From assembly GCF_000717745.1 (NCBI RefSeq), contig NZ_JOBH01000020.1, positions 1 through 64,000 of the forward strand: a stretch of DNA of 64,000 bases. Reading direction: 5' to 3'. Position 1 is the stretch's first letter. Each line of letters opens with the position of its first letter. The DNA is from Streptomyces violens (GTDB taxonomy: Bacteria; Actinomycetota; Actinomycetes; Streptomycetales; Streptomycetaceae). The notes under the pieces were generated by a model. The model saw only the letters and a list, made by a program, of their open reading frames with translations, ran no database searches and was not told the DNA's origin. The position numbers and the translations under genes were made by a program. Of this stretch, positions 59,301 to 64,000 are shown in pieces.

Positions 59301-59924
59301 TCACTCGGCCCGCGGGAAGGAGACCTCCACGCGGCGGTTCTTCTTGCGGCCTTCCTCGGTGTCGTTGCTGGCGACGGGCGCGTCCTCGCCGTAGCCGCGG
59401 ATCTCGAAGGTGATGCCGCTGCCGTCGAGGTCCTCGTTCAGCTGCCGCTGGACGGCGTCCGCGCGCTGCTTGGACAGCTTGAGGCCGTGCGCGGACGAGC
59501 CGAGGTCGTCGGTGAAGCCGGCCACGGTCACGTTCGTGGCCTGCTGCTCCTCGATCTCGTCGGCGATCTGCCCGATGCGGTCGTTCGCCACGTCGGACAG
59601 CTTCGCGCTGTCCTTGCCGAACAGCACCTCGGCCTGGAGCTGGAACTTCACGTCGGAGTTGGAGTCCTCGCGCTGCTCCGTGCCGCGCTCGTCACCGACG
59701 ACGGTCTTGATGTCCAGCACCTTGGGCGCGGCGAGGGTCTTGCCCTCGGGGAGTTTGAGGTCGGGGTCGTTCACGTCGACCTTGCCGCGGAAGACGGAGG
59801 GCGCGGCCGGTACGTCCTCGTCGGCGAGCGCGGCCGGCCCGCCGGCCAGTGTCAGGCCCGCCGCCAGCGCCGAGGACAGCAGCAGTACGGGCCCGCGCAC
59901 GCGGTAGCGGTGAGGGGTCCTCAT
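59301..59924 (-). CDS. OmpA-family peptidoglycan-binding secreted protein
   Basis: A 207-residue protein with a signal peptide of about 35 residues ending AALADE. The OmpA-like domain is at about 85-205 (QAEVLFGKDSAKL, TVAGFTDDLGSS, LSKQRADAVQRQL and RRVEVSFP), which binds peptidoglycan. It starts 4 bp after the stop of the TTA-containing lipoprotein gene, so it shares that gene's control. In Tad loci such proteins may anchor the pilus in the wall. Confidence 0.9.
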   Translation of the reverse strand: MRTPHRYRVRGPVLLLSSALAAGLTLAGGPAALADEDVPAAPSVFRGKVDVNDPDLKLPEGKTLAAPKVLDIKTVVGDERGTEQREDSNSDVKFQLQAEVLFGKDSAKLSDVANDRIGQIADEIEEQQATNVTVAGFTDDLGSSAHGLKLSKQRADAVQRQLNEDLDGSGITFEIRGYGEDAPVASNDTEEGRKKNRRVEVSFPRAE

Positions 59925-59928
59925 CGGA

Positions 59929-60531
59929 TCACGCGTCCGTGAGCGTGAGGGAGACGGCCTGGAAGGTCGGGATCTGCAGGTCCACGTCGGTCGTGCTCTT
60001 GGGCGGCGCGGGGAACTGCATGAAGACCTTCTGCGCGGAGTTGGCCGCGACGATGCCGAGCCCCGTGGTGGCCAGCGGGCGGTTCTCCGTGTCGCGCAGC
60101 GTGTAGTACCGCTTCTTCTCGGCCTTGTCCACGAGGGTGGCGCCGCCGAGGGAGTCACCGGCGGCCCGCTTCATGGCCAGCTCGGGGCCGGTCCACTGGG
60201 CGGTGTCGGTGAAGTCCTCGTCCGAGGAGTTCTTCAGGTTGCCGTTGACGGTGACGAATCCGCTGGAGTCGCGCGTCGCCGACGTCACGTCCAGCGTGAT
60301 GCCCTGCGGGCCGTGCAGCGTGGCGATCACCGTGTCCTCGGCCGGCTGCTCGGGCTGCCGCGCCCGCTCGCCGCCGCCCTGGTCACTGGTGTGCTGCTGG
60401 CTGGACGACGGTATCTGCGTCTCCGTCTTCGCCGGGTCGTCACCGCACGCGGACAGCGTTAAGGCGAGCGCCGCCGCGAGGGAAGCGGCGGCCACCGTCC
60501 GTCGCGCCGGGGTGATCTGCCACATACTCAT
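59929..60531 (-). CDS. Tad-locus lipoprotein with a TTA codon
   Basis: A 200-residue lipoprotein: basic N-terminus, hydrophobic stretch, lipobox L26-S-A-C29, then a Ser/Gln/Glu-rich linker and a beta-rich domain (ITLDVTSATRDSSGFVTVNG). Codon 24, inside the signal peptide, is TTA, which places translation under bldA. The downstream OmpA gene is 4 bp away and could be translationally coupled. The domain resembles telomeric-repeat-like/FxLYD-type exported domains, but I do not name the family. Confidence 0.85.
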   Translation of the reverse strand: MSMWQITPARRTVAAASLAAALALTLSACGDDPAKTETQIPSSSQQHTSDQGGGERARQPEQPAEDTVIATLHGPQGITLDVTSATRDSSGFVTVNGNLKNSSDEDFTDTAQWTGPELAMKRAAGDSLGGATLVDKAEKKRYYTLRDTENRPLATTGLGIVAANSAQKVFMQFPAPPKSTTDVDLQIPTFQAVSLTLTDA

Positions 60532-60577
60532 GAACTCGTCCTCTACTCGTCTTCGCGCCGTCAGCCGTGAGAGGGCT

Positions 60578-61312
60578 TCAGTCGGCAAGCTTTACGGAGA
60601 ACAGATCGGCCGCGCGCGGGAAGTCCGGGTGCGCGGGATCCGGTTCCTCGGGATCGATGGACCACTCCTGGCCGTCGCACATCAGATTCAGGTGCCCGGA
60701 TTCGCGGTCCTTGTCCTTGTCGCCCGCACCGGGCTCCGGGTCGTCCGCACCGGGCTCCGGATCCGGGCTCTCGTCGCCGGAACCGCCCCCGCCCGGCTCC
60801 TCGTCCGGCCGCAGGGCGCACTTCGGCTCGATGACCGCGGTGGCCTCCGCCTCCGCCTGCTCGTTCTCGGTGCCCGGGATGACCGAGGCGCCCATGCCGC
60901 CGGTGGTCCGCACCCGGACGGTGAAGCCCTGCCGCTGATCGGCCAGTTGCCGGCAGCCGTCGCCCGCCATCGCGGCGTCGTTGCGCTGCGCGAAGCCGCC
61001 GGCCGCCAGACAGGCCCGGGCCGCGTCGTAGAGCTGTCCCTCAATGATCACGGGCCAGTCGGCGGGCTCCCGGAGTGAGCCGAGCAGGGCCTCGCGCAGT
61101 TGGTCGCGGGCGTCCTGGGCGGCCGCCAGCGCCGCCGCGTCGGCCGCGGACTGGGCGCCGTTGCGGGCGGCCGCCGCCTGCCCCACCGCGAAGTACGCGA
61201 ACGCGAGAAAGAGCAGGCCCGCCACCACCGTGATGTAGATGGGGAGGGCCTGCCCTGAATCGCGGCACGTCCGCGGCCGCGCGCGGAAAATCCGCGGCGC
61301 GGGAAGGTTCAG
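60578..61312 (-). CDS. TadE/TadG-like pilus-associated protein, start codon unusual
   Basis: The frame shows a DSGQALPIYITVVAGLLF membrane segment followed by AAAARNGAQSAADAAALAAAQDAR, the TadG-like pseudopilin/pilus-assembly pattern. A C-terminal acidic Pro/Gly/Asp region and Cys-containing tail follow. No ATG, GTG or TTG in frame precedes the membrane segment. Either a CTG at 61312 overlapping the flp stop (CTGA) is used, or translation begins inside the segment at GTG 61228, with loss of the first part. The left end is set at the CTG. Coupling to flp is likely. Confidence 0.7.
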   Translation of the reverse strand: MNLPAPRIFRARPRTCRDSGQALPIYITVVAGLLFLAFAYFAVGQAAAARNGAQSAADAAALAAAQDARDQLREALLGSLREPADWPVIIEGQLYDAARACLAAGGFAQRNDAAMAGDGCRQLADQRQGFTVRVRTTGGMGASVIPGTENEQAEAEATAVIEPKCALRPDEEPGGGGSGDESPDPEPGADDPEPGAGDKDKDRESGHLNLMCDGQEWSIDPEEPDPAHPDFPRAADLFSVKLAD

Positions 61313-61548
61313 CCGGTCTTCACGCTGTTGATCGCGGCCTTGATCTTGTTCTTGATCGTGTCGCCGATGTCCGTGAAGCCCGCGATCGCCGCCATGATCG
61401 CCACAACCACCACGATCATGCCGATGTACTCCACCGCGGTCTGCCCCTTGGAGCGCTCCCGCCCGTACATCCGCTCGATGCAGGCGTCCCGCCAGGTACC
61501 GATGTACACCTGGGTGGCGGTCGTGGCCTTGAGCATCCGCTGGTTCAT
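61309..61548 (-). CDS. Flp/PilA-type pilin
   Basis: A 79-residue pilin. The prepilin cleavage site is G35 followed by Q36-T-A-V-E40-Y, with Glu at +5, then a hydrophobic helix (IGMIVVVVAIMAAIAGF). This is the class IVb Flp pattern. ATG 61548 follows GGAGGGG. Processing should be by the A24 peptidase at 56991. It is the major pilin of the Tad locus. Confidence 0.93.
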   Translation of the reverse strand: MNQRMLKATTATQVYIGTWRDACIERMYGRERSKGQTAVEYIGMIVVVVAIMAAIAGFTDIGDTIKNKIKAAINSVKTG

Positions 61549-61697
61549 GATGGTGGTGTTCCCCTCCGGGTCCGGCCGGCCGGGTGAGGGCCGGCACGCA
61601 GGCTTCCACGCCGTACGTGGCACCTGCTTCCCCCCGGCCGGTACCGCCGGCGACACCGGAAACGTACGCCGGAGCGCCCACGCCGGGCATGGGTCCC

Positions 61698-61737
61698 CGG
61701 GCCCAATCCCGGGCCCAAACCTCCCCGCGGGCCCAAA
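61698..61737 (-). promoter_or_regulatory. Three direct repeats TTGGGCCCG upstream of flp
   Basis: Copies of CGGGCCCAA (plus strand) start at 61698, 61710 and 61728; the two right-hand copies continue with A. Each contains a GGGCCC palindrome. They lie 150-190 bp before the flp start and immediately after the response regulator gene, a likely binding-site array. Confidence 0.5.
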
Positions 61738-61790
61738 TTCCGGTGCGGGCCGCGCCGGGCTCCCCTCGGACCGGGCGGCCCGTCCCCCCT

Positions 61791-62999
61791 TCAGCCATGG
61801 CTCTGCGTTCCCCTTCGGGCGGTACCGAGCCAGACCGCGATGGCCTGGCTCCGGCTGGTGGCGTGCAGCTTGGTGAAGATCCGGTTGATGTGGTTCTTGA
61901 CGGTCTTCTCGCTGATGAAGCAGGTGGCGGCGATCTGCGCGTTGGTCATGCCTGCCGCGATCAGTTCCATCACCTCCGCCTCGCGATGGCTCAGCCCGAA
62001 CCGGCCCGTGCCGTTTCCCTGCTGCGCCCACCGGGCACCGTCCCGCTGTGCGGGGACGGCAGCGGCCGCTCGGTGCGGCCCAGTCGCAGACTGTGCCATA
62101 TCGACTTGCGGTTGCGAAGTAGTTTGCAGCGGACGCGATGAATTCGAGACCGAGTGCACCCCGCAATACTGCGAACTCGCAGCGGCAGCCGGGTCATTCT
62201 GACTGGAATTGCCATTTGCAGCAGCAGCGAGTTCGTCCGGTGCGCCCCCGCGATGGCCGGAAGGTGAAGCCCCGGCTCCTTGGCCGGTTCCGTACGGCGC
62301 GCCGCCCGCCGGCTCCGCCCCGTACGCCGCGCCGAGGCCCTCCGGGAGGGGTTGTTGGGGGACGCACGGCGCCGGCGGCGCCGAACGGACGTGGGCGAGC
62401 AGGGCGTTGCAGGCCGTGGCGGTGAAACGGGCACGGCCCGCCGTGATGTCGCGTACCGCGTCGGCCAGTTCGTCCGCGGTGAACTCACCGTGCACGAGAT
62501 AGCCGCCCGCGCCCAGCCGCAGCGACTCCCGTACGAGCTCGCTCTCCCGGCTGTACGTGAGCATCATGACGGCCGCGAGGCGGGCGAGATGGGGCAGCGC
62601 CGAGATGCCGTCGACGCCGGGCATGCGGACGTCGAGCAGGACGACGTCGGGGCGGTGCTGCCGCGCCGCTTCATACGCCTGGCGGCCGTCGGCGGCCTCC
62701 GCGACGACCTGGATGTCCGGGCGCCCGGAGAGGAGGACGGTGAGCCCCGCACGGACGACGGGGTTGTCGTCCGCGACGAGGACCCGGAGGGGCGCGCCCC
62801 GCTCGGGGAGCGTGGCGTCCGGGAAGGCGGCCGGGGCCTCCCCGACAGGCGACGGGCCGCCCCCGAAGGCCGACGGCCCGTCCCCGAAGTCGAACGGGTC
62901 GTCCTCGAGGACGAACATCTCGTCGTCGAAGGGGAACATGTCGTCGAGGGGGAACGGGTCGGTGGCGGGCGCGCCGCCCGGATCACGGAACTCCGGCAT
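61791..62999 (-). CDS. NarL-type response regulator of the Tad locus, atypical receiver
   Basis: A 402-residue protein. An acidic Asp/Phe-rich N-terminal extension of 65 residues precedes a receiver domain with D77-D78 and phospho-acceptor D123 (LLDVRMPG). The conserved Lys near GYLVHGE is His, so the usual phospho-switch residue is missing. A 130-residue Ser/Gly/Gln linker joins a C-terminal LuxR helix-turn-helix (LSHREAEVMELI, MTNAQIAATCFIS). ATG 62999 follows GAGGAGG. Pairs with the histidine kinase 14 bp upstream. Confidence 0.9.
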   Translation of the reverse strand: MPEFRDPGGAPATDPFPLDDMFPFDDEMFVLEDDPFDFGDGPSAFGGGPSPVGEAPAAFPDATLPERGAPLRVLVADDNPVVRAGLTVLLSGRPDIQVVAEAADGRQAYEAARQHRPDVVLLDVRMPGVDGISALPHLARLAAVMMLTYSRESELVRESLRLGAGGYLVHGEFTADELADAVRDITAGRARFTATACNALLAHVRSAPPAPCVPQQPLPEGLGAAYGAEPAGGAPYGTGQGAGASPSGHRGGAPDELAAAANGNSSQNDPAAAASSQYCGVHSVSNSSRPLQTTSQPQVDMAQSATGPHRAAAAVPAQRDGARWAQQGNGTGRFGLSHREAEVMELIAAGMTNAQIAATCFISEKTVKNHINRIFTKLHATSRSQAIAVWLGTARRGTQSHG

Positions 63000-63013
63000 G
63001 GTGCGGCCTCCTC

Positions 63014-64000
63014 TCACGGCCTGGCGGGGGGTCGGGACGGCGGTACGGGGAGCGGTGCGAACGGCGGCTTCGGCAGGACGGCCGCCAGTGGGAGTTCCAC
63101 CCGGACCTCCGTCCCCTTCGTGGCGCGGCCGCGGCCGATGCGGATGCGGGCGCCGATGCCGGCCGCCCGCTCCACCATGCCTACCAGGCCGAAGTGGCCG
63201 GCCCTGCGCAGGCCGTCCAGGGTGGTGCCGGGCGGCAGGCCGCGGCCGTCGTCGCACACGCTGATGCGCAGGCTGCTCTCGACCACGCCCGCCGTGACGT
63301 CCAGGCGGCTGGGTGCCGCGTGCCGGCGGGCGTTGTCCATGGCCTCGGTGACGATGGTGAGCAGCTGGCGGGCGATGGCCTGCGGGACCGGGGGCGCGGG
63401 GGTGTCGCCCAGCGGGCGGTAGCAGGCCGTGAAGCCGGTACGGCGGGCGAAGTCGGCGACCCGCGCGCGGAGTTCACCGAACACGTCGACGCCGCCGTCC
63501 AGGCCGGTCTCGCGCCGCAGGTCGGAGAGGAGTTCGCGGGACTCGGCGGCGGCCCGGCGGGCTGCCCGGGAGACCAGCTCGGCCCGGCGCTTGACCGTCG
63601 TGGGGTCGGTGCGGTCGGCGGAGCCGGCCAGGCCGTCGGCGGCCAGCGCCAGGCCGTGCAGCGTCTTGGCGACCGAGTCGTGCATCTCGCGGGCGAGCCG
63701 GGCGCGTTCGGACTCGACGGCCTCGTTGACGGCGAGCCGGGAGCGGGTCTCGGTGAGCGCCTGGCTGGCCGCGCCGAACCGCAGCATCAGATTGCGCAGG
63801 GTGACGCCGACCGCGCCGGCCAGGACGCAGACGCCGGGCAGCAGGGTGGAGCCGGCGAGCGTGATGTCGAGGTCCGCGTCGCCGACGTACGCCAGCAGGA
63901 CGATGCAGACGGTCAGCGAGGCGAAGACGCCCGCGCCGCGCCAGCCGTAGGCCAGCCCCGCCAGCAGCGGCGTGCACATCGTGACGTAGCTGAGCGGGCT
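63014..64000 (-). CDS. NarL/DesK-type sensor histidine kinase (5' partial)
   Basis: The frame is open through the right edge of the window, so the N-terminus is missing. Two or more membrane helices are visible, then the HisKA_3 box with the phospho-His in AREMHDSVAKTLHG, and HATPase_c with EAMDNARRHA and CDDGRGLP. It should phosphorylate the regulator at 61791. This kinase/regulator pair probably controls the Tad pilus genes on the same strand. Confidence 0.9.
   Translation of the reverse strand, partial: SPLSYVTMCTPLLAGLAYGWRGAGVFASLTVCIVLLAYVGDADLDITLAGSTLLPGVCVLAGAVGVTLRNLMLRFGAASQALTETRSRLAVNEAVESERARLAREMHDSVAKTLHGLALAADGLAGSADRTDPTTVKRRAELVSRAARRAAAESRELLSDLRRETGLDGGVDVFGELRARVADFARRTGFTACYRPLGDTPAPPVPQAIARQLLTIVTEAMDNARRHAAPSRLDVTAGVVESSLRISVCDDGRGLPPGTTLDGLRRAGHFGLVGMVERAAGIGARIRIGRGRATKGTEVRVELPLAAVLPKPPFAPLPVPPSRPPARP

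Overview
The window is chromosomal DNA from a Streptomyces (or very close relative). The DNA is very GC-rich, with G or C at nearly every third codon position and frequent GTG starts. It carries a Wbl (WhiB-like) protein, SpoIIE-type phosphatase, ECF41 sigma factor, type VII secretion and Tad pilus genes, two abundant Streptomyces intergenic repeats, and two genes with the rare leucine codon TTA. I see no tRNA, rRNA, CRISPR array, transposase or integrase. Coordinates and motifs were read by eye; family names come from recalled motifs, not from a search.

Region 1 (1-11225, all +) is one end of a type VII (ESX-like) secretion locus. It begins with the C-terminal part of a large exported-toxin-like protein ending in an R-S-E ADP-ribosyltransferase domain. 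A small possible immunity protein and a small membrane protein follow, then eccD, a MinD-like ATPase, eccC and a DUF6177-type protein. EccB, EccE, mycosin and the WXG100 substrates are not in view and may lie to the left.

Region 2 (11215-18830) is accessory. A translationally coupled flavoprotein/ECF41 sigma pair has a probable self-promoter. Two 764-residue AfsR/LuxR-like ATPase regulators stand as a convergent inverted pair. The second copy plus a broken NUDIX gene lies between two direct copies of the ychF 3' end and terminator, which looks like the footprint of an insertion or segmental duplication.

Region 3 (18803-42349) is conserved Streptomyces core: ychF, a DUF6542-type membrane protein, ppgK, ispH, an amino acid permease, xseA-xseB, a malonic semialdehyde reductase-type nitroreductase, DUF4245, glpX, a wbl gene, a DUF1707 protein, a secreted glycoside hydrolase, class I fumarase, DUF1876, fumC, DUF402, a TTA-containing methyltransferase, a SpoIIE-type phosphatase and a class A penicillin-binding protein. 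Strong terminators separate most convergent pairs. glpX, two fumarases, ispH, ppgK and xseAB make this a central-metabolism and DNA-repair block.

Region 4 (42605-56287) holds an SPFH protein overlapping a ribbon-helix-helix protein, a PadR/ABC-exporter operon, the divergent oxyR / ahpC-ahpD peroxide module, an AI-2E-type permease, a secreted transglycosylase with a long leader, a PhoH-like PIN-ATPase, undecaprenyl/polyprenyl diphosphate synthase and an aldo-keto reductase.

Region 5 (56991-64000, mostly -) is part of a Tad/Flp pilus locus: histidine kinase, response regulator, Flp pilin, TadE/G-like protein, TTA-containing lipoprotein, OmpA-like protein and prepilin peptidase, interrupted by a DUF192 gene and an orphan Imm52-like immunity gene. 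Assembly genes (tadA/B/C) are not seen and probably lie to the right.
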